From contig NZ_JARNTX010000004.1 of NCBI RefSeq assembly GCF_029433095.1, positions 310,001-374,000 on the forward strand: a stretch of 64,000 nt of DNA, given 5' to 3'. Positions 17,397-26,409 of this stretch are shown here, piece after piece (positions within the stretch are counted from its first letter, which is position 1; every line of letters begins with the position of its first letter). This DNA comes from Hymenobacter sp. YC55 (GTDB lineage: Bacteria > Bacteroidota > Bacteroidia > Cytophagales > Hymenobacteraceae). The notes beneath the pieces are model-generated. The model saw only the letters and a program-made list of their open reading frames with translations. It did not search any database and was not told the DNA's origin. The position numbers were made by a program, and so were the translations under genes.

Positions 17397-18647
17397 TTAT
17401 TCCTCTACATAGTCCAAGTCTTTGCCGTAGCTCTCGGGCAAGGTGCTGGCACTGAAAAAAGCCAGTAGCAACGTTACGACCCCGATAACAGTAGCTGCTC
17501 CGGTGATACCCAAGGAAGGCTTCAGGGCCGAGAAAGCCGGATTGATGAGCACAATGGCGCCCCGCGCGAAGTTGGGAGCTGTAGTAGCCACCGTAGAGCG
17601 CAGGTTGGTGCCAAACTGCTCGGCCGAAACCGTCACGAACAACGCCCAGAAGCCGCCCGCATAGCCGATCAAGAAGCAAACCAAATAGAACATGGTGGTG
17701 CTGGCGCCGTGCAGTCCATATAGATACACGCCCACCATGGTGGCGCATGCCGCAATAAACAGTTGCAAAGTGCGGTTCCGGCTCTTGAACAGCTGGCTAA
17801 GGGCACCGCTGGTGAAGTCGCCGAGGGTGAGGCCGAAGTAACACCAGAAGATGCTCAGGCCACCCGTCACGGCGCCCTGCACGCCAAACTCCTGGCCGAA
17901 CTCCGGGGCCATAGTTATCAGAATCCCAACCAGAAACCAGAACGGCACGCCCAGGAACAAACACCGAATGTATTTGGCCAGCCGGGGCCCATTCGTGAAG
18001 AGGCTCGCAAAATTCCCCCGTTCGACCCCCTCGCGCTTAGCCTGCTCGAACATACCCGACTCGAATACGCCCGCCCGCAATGCCAATAGCGCCAAGCCCA
18101 AACCGCCCCCAATAAAGTAAGCATTACGCCAGCCGAAATACTGTCCCACTCCATACGCTACCATCGCCCCCGACACGCCCACCGATGCTACTATCATGGT
18201 ACCATAGCCGCGCTTTTCTTTGGGTAAGCTCTCCGCTACCAGCGTGATGCCCGCGCCCAATTCGCCAGCAAGACCCACGCCGGCAATGAGGCGCAGCCAG
18301 GCATATTGGTCGATGGTCTGTACAAAGCCGTTGGCAATATTGGCCAGCGAGTACATCAGAATAGAGCCGAACAGCACCGACAACCGCCCGCGTTTGTCGC
18401 CCAAGATTCCCCACAGGATGCCGCCGAGCAGCATGCCACCCATTTGCATGCTCAGCAAATACTGCCCTTGCTCGGTAATGGCCGCTGCCTCCGTAATGCC
18501 TATTCCCTTGAGGCTATCCACCCGCACGATACTGAACAGTACCAAGTCGTAGATGTCGACGAAGTAACCCAGAGAAGCTACAATAACGACTGCGCTAAGC
18601 AGGGTAGCTGTCTTGGGCGCAGGCGAAGGAGACTTGGCGACGGACAT
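17397..18647 (-). CDS. MFS transporter (metabolite/sugar-proton symporter type)
   Basis: This is a 416-residue inner-membrane protein with about 12 hydrophobic segments. The loop 2-3 signature GDKRGRLSVL and the VAESLPKEKRGYGT motif after helix 4 fit the sugar/metabolite-proton symporter branch of the major facilitator superfamily. The YDLVLFSIVRV stretch in helix 1 resembles aromatic or dicarboxylate transporters, but the substrate is not assignable. The gene stands alone; neighbours give no pathway clue. Confidence 0.88.
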   Translation of the reverse strand: MSVAKSPSPAPKTATLLSAVVIVASLGYFVDIYDLVLFSIVRVDSLKGIGITEAAAITEQGQYLLSMQMGGMLLGGILWGILGDKRGRLSVLFGSILMYSLANIANGFVQTIDQYAWLRLIAGVGLAGELGAGITLVAESLPKEKRGYGTMIVASVGVSGAMVAYGVGQYFGWRNAYFIGGGLGLALLALRAGVFESGMFEQAKREGVERGNFASLFTNGPRLAKYIRCLFLGVPFWFLVGILITMAPEFGQEFGVQGAVTGGLSIFWCYFGLTLGDFTSGALSQLFKSRNRTLQLFIAACATMVGVYLYGLHGASTTMFYLVCFLIGYAGGFWALFVTVSAEQFGTNLRSTVATTAPNFARGAIVLINPAFSALKPSLGITGAATVIGVVTLLLAFFSASTLPESYGKDLDYVEE

Positions 18648-18949
18648 GTGAGAGAGGATGGAAGGGTGGAAGGGTTTGTCAGCAGCACTTTACGCATAAT
18701 CTGGAAAAGCGGCAAATAGAGAAACCACTTGTAGCAAAGTGAAGGCACACGAAGGCAGGAGCACTACAAGCTTACAGTATATCCATTGGGTGGATTAACC
18801 CCACGTTCGAGTCGGCAGGATGTACACACTATCAGATATAATTAGGGTAAAGATTTATTAGAAATAATATATACTAACGAGCTTGGATATATTGCCAAAA
18901 AAATTAGTTTTGCATCTCTGTTACCGTCATCATCCTTCCTTCTACCGCT
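18648..18949. other. AT-rich intergenic region holding a promoter
   Basis: This 302-bp gap becomes strongly A+T rich from about 18780. It contains a full Bacteroidota promoter at 18883-18912 driving the small gene at 18950. No other coding frame is convincing. Confidence 0.6.
18883..18912 (+). promoter_or_regulatory. Consensus Bacteroidota promoter (TTG-19-TAnnTTTG)
   Basis: TTG at 18883-18885, 19 nt, then TAGTTTTG at 18905-18912 match the consensus exactly. Transcription would start near 18918, giving a leader of about 30 nt before the ATG at 18950. Confidence 0.75.
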
Positions 18950-19183
18950 ATGAAAAAGGAGCCACAGTATACGGTTTGCTGCCAACTCACTATCGCAGAA
19001 GTTGAGCTTGGGCGCATAGTTGAAACCCGGCAAGTGAGTCACCACCTGTCGACTGAAACCAGCGAGCTAAACGAGTTATTTGCAGATCTTTACGAGCAAT
19101 TTCGCAGTCCCTATCTACTAGGGCTCCAGATTACAGCTATCCACGGCCATGCGCCTTGCCCGGCTACAACGGATATAGTATAG
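18950..19183 (+). CDS. Small hypothetical protein
   Basis: This is a 77-residue soluble protein (KEPQYTVCCQLTIAEVELG, TSELNELFADLYEQFRSPYL) with no signal peptide and no motif I recognise. The reading frame looks real because it follows a consensus promoter with correct spacing, begins with ATG and has an amphipathic helical centre. The nearest downstream feature is a 219-bp stretch (19184-19402) in which I see nothing. Function unknown. Confidence 0.6.
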   Translation: MKKEPQYTVCCQLTIAEVELGRIVETRQVSHHLSTETSELNELFADLYEQFRSPYLLGLQITAIHGHAPCPATTDIV

Positions 19184-19402
19184 TAGCATTAGGTCGGCTG
19201 CCACAAGCGGCCAAAAAAGCAAAGTAGTAGACTAAACGGAACCGAAGCTCGAACCAAATTCCGCTGCGTTGCAGCCGCAACCATCGGCTACCGAAGCAGC
19301 GCTAATACCCCGCTTCTCAACAAATAGCGGCTAAGCGATTCTCGCTGGCCATTCGATGCTACATACCCGTGAGCTAATAGCGCAGCGCATTATGCCTTAT
19401 TG

Positions 19403-20353
19403 CTAAACGCGCTGTTTCAACTTTTGGGGTTGTGGTTCGTCGCAGCAGCCGTGGGCGCCCATAGCGGGTGCTATGTCTTCGAGCTGCACGGTGCAGTGGC
19501 TGATGTTGAACTCGTGTATTAAGTCGTGCTGAAGCTCGCCTAAAAATTGGTTGCTGTTGCCACCATTCGGACGGACCAAGTGTGCGGTAAGGGCCGTGTC
19601 CTGCGTGCTGAGCGGCCAAACGTGCAAATCGTGGACGCTTACCACGCCCGGACGGGTTAGCAGAAACTGGCGTACGGCCGCAATATCAATGCTTTCCGGG
19701 GCGGCTTGTAAGGCCATTTGCACGGTTTCGCGCAGCAAGCCCCACGAGCTATAGCCCACCACACCCAGAATCACGAAGCTGATAGCCGGGTCGAGCCACT
19801 GCCAGCCGGTAAAGTAGACCAGCGCCCCGCCTACCACTACGCCCACCGATACCAGCATGTCGGTGAGCATGTGCAGATAGGCGCCGCGCACGTTTACGTC
19901 CCCCTTTTGTCCGCTGCTAAACAGCCAAGCTGTAAAGCCGTTGACAAGTATGCCCAGGCCCGCCAGCGCCATTACTACGGTGCCATTGACCGGCGTAGGA
20001 TGGCGCAGGTGGTCAAGCGTATCCCAAAGAATAAAGCCCAGGGCCAGATACAACAAGGCCGCATTGAGCAACGCTGCCTGAATAGTAGCGCCTTTGTAGC
20101 CGTAGGTATACCGCTCTGTGGCTTGGCGCTTGGCCAGCCACGTAGCACCCCAAGCCAGCGCCAAGCTTAGTACGTCGCTCAGGTTGTGGCCCGCATCAGA
20201 AAGCAGCGCCGACGAATTTGCCCACAGGCCCCCTGCGGTTTCGCCCGCCACAAACAGCAGATTCAGCGTAATTCCCCAACCAAATGCCCGGCTAAACTCA
20301 GCTGGTGGCGCATGATGGTGATGATGGTCGTGTCCGTGGTGGTCGTGGGCCAT
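19403..20353 (-). CDS. Cation diffusion facilitator, zinc exporter (CzcD/ZitB-like)
   Basis: This 316-residue protein has a His-rich N-terminus (DHHGHDHHHHH), six membrane helices and a C-terminal cytoplasmic domain. The metal-binding pairs SDAGHNLSD in helix 2 and HMLTDMLVS in helix 5 form the HxxxD sites typical of zinc-transporting CDF proteins. The C-terminal region keeps VHDLHVWPLS and ISHCTVQLE, which bind metal at the dimer interface in the family, plus a Cys pair (HGCCDE). It exports Zn2+ (possibly Co2+/Cd2+) from the cytoplasm in exchange for protons. It is the last gene of the metal island, 104 bp below a TonB receptor. Confidence 0.92.
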   Translation of the reverse strand: MAHDHHGHDHHHHHAPPAEFSRAFGWGITLNLLFVAGETAGGLWANSSALLSDAGHNLSDVLSLALAWGATWLAKRQATERYTYGYKGATIQAALLNAALLYLALGFILWDTLDHLRHPTPVNGTVVMALAGLGILVNGFTAWLFSSGQKGDVNVRGAYLHMLTDMLVSVGVVVGGALVYFTGWQWLDPAISFVILGVVGYSSWGLLRETVQMALQAAPESIDIAAVRQFLLTRPGVVSVHDLHVWPLSTQDTALTAHLVRPNGGNSNQFLGELQHDLIHEFNISHCTVQLEDIAPAMGAHGCCDEPQPQKLKQRV

Positions 20354-20456
20354 AGATAATCAGGGTATCACGTAGATCTTACAAGATGAAACCGCAGAAG
20401 GGCAGAGGGTCGTTCAATTGCCTAGTACGAACTATTGCTGGTTAGTAGCCTGAAAG

Positions 20457-22913
20457 CTACTTAAAACTCAACGGCACTACTAGCTTCACGCTTACATTGC
20501 GGCCTTGGTTGAACACGCCGCGCCGCCCGTTCGCCACATTATAGTCGGTGTATTTGAGGCGACTCAAGTGGCTTTGGTACCCCACATCGAAGAGGTTGTT
20601 TCCTGCCAGGTACAGCGAAAAGAGCGGCACGCCAGTTGAGCTCAGTACATCAGCCCCAAGGCCAGCATTTACCAGCGTGTAAGCGGGCGTTGCCGTTTCG
20701 GTGTTAAAGGCCGAAAAAATTCGGTCTTGCTTGAACGTGTGCTCTATTCCGGCCCGAGCATAGAATGCCCCTAGCCGTGCGCCTACTTTTGGCAGATTTA
20801 CCACGAGGGTCGATTGTAATCGGTCGGCGGGAATGAACGGTAAATATTGCTGGTTGGCGGCCGATGCGTTTTGCTGCTCGGCACGCACCAGCGAAAACGA
20901 GTTTTCAAGATGTAGCCAGCTGATTGGGTGTATGTCCAAGGTAGCCTCGCCTCCGTAGAGGCGCGCATCGGTCTGTACGTACTTGAAAATCTGGTCTTGC
21001 GCCGCGTTGGTGGAATCGGCGGTGCCAGCCCGGTTTGCTAAGCGGCGGGCAAAAATGTAATTGTTGATAGTGTTTAGAAATGCATCAACCCCGACACTCA
21101 CCACCGAGCCGGCGTAGCTCACGCCAGCATCGAGCTGAAGGTTGGTTTCCGCCTTCAGCGTGTTGTCGCCTAGCTCGTAGCGGGTGGTGCCTTCGTGGCG
21201 ACCGTTCGAGGCCAGCTCGGCAATGTTCGGCGACCGGAAGCCGCGGGCTACGTTGGCTTTAAGTACTAGCTGCTCGGTCAGGTTGAAGGCGGCTCCTAAG
21301 CTCCCGGCTAGGTTGCCGTAGGAACTGCTGAAGCCGGCAAATCTTTGGTCGGTGTTGGCGCCAGCGGCGGTTGGCCGGGGCTTAGGCTGTCGGTCGAGGT
21401 ACAGCGCGTCGCCGTTGATGTGGCGGCTATCCAGGCGCAGGCCGCCGCTGACGTCGAGCTTGCCCAAGGTTTTGCGCGTAACGGCGTACACGCCACCATC
21501 GAGTAGGCTGTACTCTGGAATCAGGAATTCCTCGCCTAAGTTGGTATTGTGCTGCTGCATGCCACTAACTCCCAACGTGGTATTCCAGCCGTTTTTCTCG
21601 GGCAAGTAGTAGCGAACGGTATAGTCGAGGGTGCGCAGGTGAAAATACAAGGCCGACTCTTCCAACTCGAATTCACCGGGTTTGCCTTCTTCGCTTTCCT
21701 CGAACTCGCGGCGCTGGTTTAGCTGCCAGCCTACATTTACGGCCAGTCGGCCCCCGTTGCCGAGCACAAAGCTGTTGTCGAGCCCGATGCGGTGGTGCTC
21801 TACGAGTTGGCTCGGAGCCGCAATGTTGTCGTAGCCGCGCAGATCAGCGTTGGTAGCCACACCCCGTACTAGCGACGGACCTTCACCGGATAACCGAGTC
21901 AAGAACTGCCCGGTGCGCGGGTCGCGTACGCCTTCTATTATGCCAAGCTGTTGGTTGAAAGAAGTAACGGTGAGATGCGAGTAGCCCCAGCTTTTGTTGA
22001 GCCCCACGTAGCCGTTCACGTTCACCTCGCGGTAGCCGGAGTTGAGCACCTTCCCATCGTAGCGGTTCTCGTAATTGCCAGCCACCTTGCCCGAGAGGCG
22101 CGACATCCAGTTGAAGCCATTGGCCCGGTTGCCGCCGTAGGTGAGCGAGGTCCCGATGAGGTGGTTGTTGGATTGATAATTAGTTGTTACCGAGCCTACC
22201 GTGCGGCCAACCGCTACGGGTGGTGGCGTCAGGAAATTGACCACGCCGCCTAGGCCGTCGGAGCCGTAGAGCAAACTGCTCGGGCCCTTCACAATCTCGG
22301 CTCGGCCCACCGAGTACTCGTCGGTTTCCACGCCTTGCAGGTCGTCCCACTTCTGGCCTTCCTGGCGGGCACCGTTGTTAAGCTGAATCACGCGGCTGCC
22401 GGTCAGCCCCCGGATAACCGCTTTGCTTATAGCAGGGCCCGCCGTAAGCTGTGCTACGCCCGGTACCCGAGCCAGCGCATCCACGGCATTGGTAGCGGCT
22501 TGCGTATTCAAATACCGACGCTCCACCACCGTGGTGGGCAGCGGCGAGCGGCGCGCCTCCGTAGACCCCGACACCCCCGTAACCACCACTTGCCCTAGCT
22601 CGGTGGCGGCGGTACCCAACGAAACTTCCACGGGCGCACTAGCTTCCGTATCGACGGAGCGGGTGGTGGTCCTGTACCCGAGGCTGCGAATTTCCAGCAG
22701 AAAACGACCTTTTGGCGGCAGGTTGGTTAGCTGGAAAGTGCCGTCCGGAGCTGTGGCCGTGGCCTGCTGCAAGTCGGGCAGCAACACCGTAGCGCCCGGA
22801 ATAGGTTGTTGGGTGCTTTGGTCGAGTATGCGGCCAGTAAGCGTGGGTCCAGTTTGCGCAAAAGCGCCGGTCGCGCCGAGCCATACGCTCAGCGTGAGTA
22901 AAGTTCGAGACAT
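20457..22913 (-). CDS. TonB-dependent receptor, ZnuD-like paralogue with diverged plug
   Basis: This is an 818-residue outer-membrane receptor. The start at 22913 gives the signal peptide SVWLGATGAFAQ; a longer frame adds 26 implausible residues. A carboxypeptidase-like domain (LTGRILDQSTQQPIPGATVL) precedes the plug (GQVVVTGVSGSTEARRSPLP; AVIRGLTGSRVIQLNNGARQ) and YGSDGLGGVVNF. The barrel ends VKLVVPLSFK, like its upstream neighbour. The two are clearly paralogues, but where the others read WGxEHGxEID this copy reads WDDLQGVETD, losing the histidine. It imports a ligand, perhaps a different metal complex, using TonB. Confidence 0.9.
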   Translation of the reverse strand: MSRTLLTLSVWLGATGAFAQTGPTLTGRILDQSTQQPIPGATVLLPDLQQATATAPDGTFQLTNLPPKGRFLLEIRSLGYRTTTRSVDTEASAPVEVSLGTAATELGQVVVTGVSGSTEARRSPLPTTVVERRYLNTQAATNAVDALARVPGVAQLTAGPAISKAVIRGLTGSRVIQLNNGARQEGQKWDDLQGVETDEYSVGRAEIVKGPSSLLYGSDGLGGVVNFLTPPPVAVGRTVGSVTTNYQSNNHLIGTSLTYGGNRANGFNWMSRLSGKVAGNYENRYDGKVLNSGYREVNVNGYVGLNKSWGYSHLTVTSFNQQLGIIEGVRDPRTGQFLTRLSGEGPSLVRGVATNADLRGYDNIAAPSQLVEHHRIGLDNSFVLGNGGRLAVNVGWQLNQRREFEESEEGKPGEFELEESALYFHLRTLDYTVRYYLPEKNGWNTTLGVSGMQQHNTNLGEEFLIPEYSLLDGGVYAVTRKTLGKLDVSGGLRLDSRHINGDALYLDRQPKPRPTAAGANTDQRFAGFSSSYGNLAGSLGAAFNLTEQLVLKANVARGFRSPNIAELASNGRHEGTTRYELGDNTLKAETNLQLDAGVSYAGSVVSVGVDAFLNTINNYIFARRLANRAGTADSTNAAQDQIFKYVQTDARLYGGEATLDIHPISWLHLENSFSLVRAEQQNASAANQQYLPFIPADRLQSTLVVNLPKVGARLGAFYARAGIEHTFKQDRIFSAFNTETATPAYTLVNAGLGADVLSSTGVPLFSLYLAGNNLFDVGYQSHLSRLKYTDYNVANGRRGVFNQGRNVSVKLVVPLSFK

Positions 22914-23020
22914 AGAAAAGTGTGGTAGTGTGTTGGAGCGAGTAAGCGCTAAATATAAAAGCAAATGCCTACTAGCTCGACTAGTAGGCATTGCGGAAAA
23001 ACTTATCTGACCGGTACGTC

Positions 23021-25483
23021 TTACTTGAAAGCCAGAGGTACTACCACCCGCACACTCACGTTGCGCCCTTGATTATACACGCCCGTACGGCCGTTGCTTG
23101 GGTTGTAGGCTGCATACTTCAGCCGGCTTAGGTGGCTCTGGTAGCCCACATCAAACAAGTTGGTAGCCGTTAGGTACACCGAAAACAAGGTTCTGTCTTT
23201 GCCGTCCGTTACATCAGACCCTAGGCCCATGTTCACCAGCGTGTAGCCGGGTGTAGACGTCTCCGTCTCGAAAGCCGAGAAAACCCGATTCTGCGCGAAA
23301 GTGTGTTCCACGCCCCCACGGGCATACAGGTTACGCAACCGCGTAGTACCTACCTTGCGAAAGTTCACCCGCAACTCCGACTGCAGCCGGTCGGCTGGAA
23401 TGAAGGGTAGGTACTTCTGACCCGCCGGCTGATCGAACTGAATAGCGCGCACCATGGAAAATGAGTTTTCGAAGTGCAGCCAGTCGAGCGGGTGGGGGTG
23501 AAGGTCGAGGGTTACTTCGCCGCCAGCTAGGCGGGCGTTGCCTTGCCCGTAGCGAAACACCGGGTCGCCGGTGGTAGCCACTGAGTCGGCGCTGCCGCTG
23601 GCGTCAAGCAGCTTGGCGGGGAAGATGTAGTTGCTGATGCCGTTGCGGAACGCATCAATCGATAAGCCCACGTGGTCGGAGGTGTAGCTGATGCCACCGT
23701 CCACCTGAAAGCTGGTTTCGGCTTTGAGGTCAGGCTCGCCAATTTCGTAGCGAATGGTGCCCTCGTGCTGGCCGTTGGAACCTAGCTCGGCTATGTTCGG
23801 CGCCCGGAAGCCCCGCGCCATATTCGCCTTCACGACTAATTTATCCGTGGCGCTAAACGCCCCGCCCACACTGCCGCTCACGTTACGGAAAGTGGTCCGG
23901 AAACCCGGGAATTTCTCTTCACCACTGGTAGCGGGCCGCTCGTCTTGGTCGAGTAGCAGGCGGTCGGCCGTGATACGGCGTAGGTCGTAGCGCAGGCCGC
24001 CGCTCAGGTCTAGCTTGCCGAAGGTTTTCTTGGTGAGGCCAAACACGCCCCCATCTGTCAGCTGATAGGCTGGAATCAGGAACTCTATCCCTTTATTCTG
24101 GTTTTCCTGGCGCATGCCGCTCATGCCAACCGTCGTTTGCCAGCCGCTCTTCTCAGGCAGAAAATAGCGCACGGCATAATCGATAGTATGTAGCTGGAAG
24201 AACAGCGAGTTTTCTTCTCCATCGGCCGGATTGCCGAACTCGCGCCGCAGGTTCTGCTGCCATCCTACATTCAGCGTCAAGCGGCTTTGCCCCAGAATAA
24301 AGCTGTTATCGGTACCGATGCGCAGGTGGTTGATGCGCTGGCGCGGTATGTCAATGCCATAGCCTTTCAAATCTGCATCCGTCACGGGTACGCCCGCAAT
24401 ATTGTCCGGGTCGCCGCCGATAGCCACCTGTTTCAGAAACCGCCCCGACACCGAGTCCCGGTCGCCTTCCACCAACCCAAGTTGTTGGTTGAAGGAGTTG
24501 AAGGTAAGGTGCGAGTAGCCCCAGCTTTTGTTGACGCCCACGTAGCCGCTGCCGTCAAGCTCCCGAAACCCGGAGTTGTACACGCGCCCGTCGTAGCGGT
24601 TGCGGTAGTTGCCGGCCAGTTTGCCTGTGCCCCGCACCATCCAGTTCAGCCCGTGCAAGTTGCCGGCATTCATCAGGGAGTAGCCTTGCAGGTAGTTGTT
24701 GGTTTGGTAGTTAGCAGCCACCGAACCCAGAATGCGGCCCTCGTCTACCGGCTCGGGCGGCAGAAAGTTGATAACCCCAGCCAGCGCATCAGAACCGTAC
24801 AGCAAACTGCCCGGCCCCTTGATAATTTCCACTCTGTCAACGCTGTACTCGTCGATTTCGATGCCGTGCTCGTCGCCCCACTGCTGGCCTTCCTGCTTGG
24901 CGCCGTTGTTGAGAGTCACCAGCCGGTTGGAGCCCAGCCCCCGGATAACCGGCTTGCTGATGGCGGCCCCGGTGGTAATCTGGCTGAGGCCGGGCGTGTG
25001 CGCAATGGCGTCCACGGCGTTGGTGGCAGCTGTTTGGCGCAGCCGCGTCTGGTCCACCACGCTCGTCGGCACCGGCGAGCGACGCAGTTCCGTGCTAGCC
25101 GACACGCCGGTTACCACCACCTGCCCAATTTCGGTGGCGGCCGGAGCCAGCGCTATGGTGAGCGGCTGGCCAGTACCCGTATCCACGGTGCGCACCACAG
25201 TGGTGTAGCCCACGAAGCGCACCTGCATCAAGAACCGCCCTTTGGGCAGTGCCGCCAGTTGAAAGCTGCCATCGGCAGTGGTGGCGGTGGCGCGTTTGAG
25301 GTCCGGGAAATAAATGGTAGCGCCCGGCAAAGCTTCACCGGAAGTAGCGTCGGTTACGCGGCCTGTAGTAGGCGGAACGGCTGCCGGGGCCACTCGGGCT
25401 GGCCGGGTAGGAGCGGCGGTTTGAGCCATAGCACTCCCGGCCCCTAGTAACAGGCCGGCAGAAAGCAAAGAATAACGAAGCAT
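23021..25483 (-). CDS. TonB-dependent receptor, ZnuD-like
   Basis: This 820-residue receptor starts at 25483 with a signal peptide ending AGSAMAQ; the longest frame adds 53 residues without signal character. A carboxypeptidase-like domain (TGRVTDATSGEALPGATIYF) is followed by the plug with PVIRGLGSNRLVTLNNGAKQ, WGDEHGIEIDEYSVDRVEI and LLYGSDALAGVINFL. The barrel closes with RVVVPLAFK. The plug wording matches receptors related to the zinc receptor ZnuD. It is a tandem paralogue of the next gene and lies below an AztD-like gene, so zinc or a zinc complex is the best guess for its ligand. Confidence 0.9.
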   Translation of the reverse strand: MLRYSLLSAGLLLGAGSAMAQTAAPTRPARVAPAAVPPTTGRVTDATSGEALPGATIYFPDLKRATATTADGSFQLAALPKGRFLMQVRFVGYTTVVRTVDTGTGQPLTIALAPAATEIGQVVVTGVSASTELRRSPVPTSVVDQTRLRQTAATNAVDAIAHTPGLSQITTGAAISKPVIRGLGSNRLVTLNNGAKQEGQQWGDEHGIEIDEYSVDRVEIIKGPGSLLYGSDALAGVINFLPPEPVDEGRILGSVAANYQTNNYLQGYSLMNAGNLHGLNWMVRGTGKLAGNYRNRYDGRVYNSGFRELDGSGYVGVNKSWGYSHLTFNSFNQQLGLVEGDRDSVSGRFLKQVAIGGDPDNIAGVPVTDADLKGYGIDIPRQRINHLRIGTDNSFILGQSRLTLNVGWQQNLRREFGNPADGEENSLFFQLHTIDYAVRYFLPEKSGWQTTVGMSGMRQENQNKGIEFLIPAYQLTDGGVFGLTKKTFGKLDLSGGLRYDLRRITADRLLLDQDERPATSGEEKFPGFRTTFRNVSGSVGGAFSATDKLVVKANMARGFRAPNIAELGSNGQHEGTIRYEIGEPDLKAETSFQVDGGISYTSDHVGLSIDAFRNGISNYIFPAKLLDASGSADSVATTGDPVFRYGQGNARLAGGEVTLDLHPHPLDWLHFENSFSMVRAIQFDQPAGQKYLPFIPADRLQSELRVNFRKVGTTRLRNLYARGGVEHTFAQNRVFSAFETETSTPGYTLVNMGLGSDVTDGKDRTLFSVYLTATNLFDVGYQSHLSRLKYAAYNPSNGRTGVYNQGRNVSVRVVVPLAFK

Positions 25484-25644
25484 ACAGCAAGGTAAGGGAG
25501 CTGAAATGAACGGGAAATGAGGTGTTAGGATGCACCTATTAAAATAAAGAAGGCTCCAACCAACGGCCAGAGCTTTCCCTTCGTTTCTCCAAAACCAAAC
25601 CAGGAGAAAATGGCGCGGAGCCGTTTGCAGCCAGCCCCGCAATG

Positions 25645-25743
25645 TCGAGTAACTAAGTAATTGAGTGATTGAGCAATCTCACACCAGCAAGTAACCGTGT
25701 TATTCGCGGCTGAAGCTGCATCACTCCGTTACTCAGCTATGTA
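25645..25743. repeat. Word-repeat inverted sequence inside the metal island
   Basis: GAGTAAC (25647-25653) and GAGTGAT (about 25663-25669) on the left have complements in ATCACTC and GTTACTC at about 25719-25732. The right side reads CCGTTACTCAGCTATGTAG, resembling the right end of the repeat at 7146-7168. It lies just past the small lipoprotein gene and before the next TonB receptor gene. Confidence 0.45.
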
Positions 25744-25760
25744 GTAGCTTGGCGAAGCCC

Positions 25761-26327
25761 TTACCGAACCGTGGTCGGGAAAAGCACCTCCACGTCGGTG
25801 TCGCCGGGGGTAGCAGTGCCATTCTTGGTCCCGGGCTGGTGGCGCAACGTGATTTTGAGCGTACCAGTAGCCGCAGAGCTTGTTACGAGTTGGGTTTTCA
25901 GGCCAATCGGAAAGTTGTTCTTGTCTTTATCCGTGAGAGTCACTTGCATCAGATTGGCAGGAGCGGGCGCAAAGACAAACAGGTGCTCATCGGCCTCGTT
26001 GAGTATCTCGGCAGAGGTATTTACCACCGGGTTTTTCGTTTCGTCTAGCAGTGTTAGTTCGCCGGTGTAGGTGGTGTTGGCGGCCAGCGTCAGGGAGCCA
26101 ATCACGGGAGCCGCGCCGCCGTCACCATCCGCATCCTTATACGTTACCGAAACGGGCGCCCCGCCGTTGGTTGGCGTTAGCGTGTAGGTTACCGTCGTGA
26201 TTTGCTCGTTGTCATCATCGGGCGTCGGATCGTCGTTATCGTCGCTGCAAGCGCTGAACAAAGGAGCTGCTGCCACAAAAGCCAGGAGCGTAGTGCGGAA
26301 TAAGGAGGTCTTGAAAGGGGTGTGCAT
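25761..26327 (-). CDS. Small lipoprotein partner of TonB metal receptors
   Basis: This is a 188-residue lipoprotein (lipobox LFSAC, Cys27) with an acidic linker (DDNDDPTPDDDNEQ) and a beta-rich domain: VTYTLTPTNGGAPVSVTYKD, VIGSLTLAANTTYTGELTLL, EADEHLFVF, LKITLRHQPG. Proteins of this pattern are often named 'type 1 periplasmic binding fold superfamily' in Flavobacteriia and sit beside TonB receptors. The conserved ADEH motif could bind metal; that is inference. It lies between an AztD-like lipoprotein and two TonB receptors in the same direction. Confidence 0.75.
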   Translation of the reverse strand: MHTPFKTSLFRTTLLAFVAAAPLFSACSDDNDDPTPDDDNEQITTVTYTLTPTNGGAPVSVTYKDADGDGGAAPVIGSLTLAANTTYTGELTLLDETKNPVVNTSAEILNEADEHLFVFAPAPANLMQVTLTDKDKNNFPIGLKTQLVTSSAATGTLKITLRHQPGTKNGTATPGDTDVEVLFPTTVR

Positions 26328-26409
26328 GAGTTGAGAAATGAAATGGAAAATGGTTTGGACAGATGCTTTTGGTAGATCGGAGTGTGATGTGGCGGTGAGG
26401 CGTCAGGGG

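Noticed and set aside
24287..25447. A 386-residue open frame on the plus strand opposite a TonB receptor
   Set aside because: It lies antisense to a clear receptor gene, has low-complexity His/Val-rich translation, and follows from the codon bias of the minus-strand gene.
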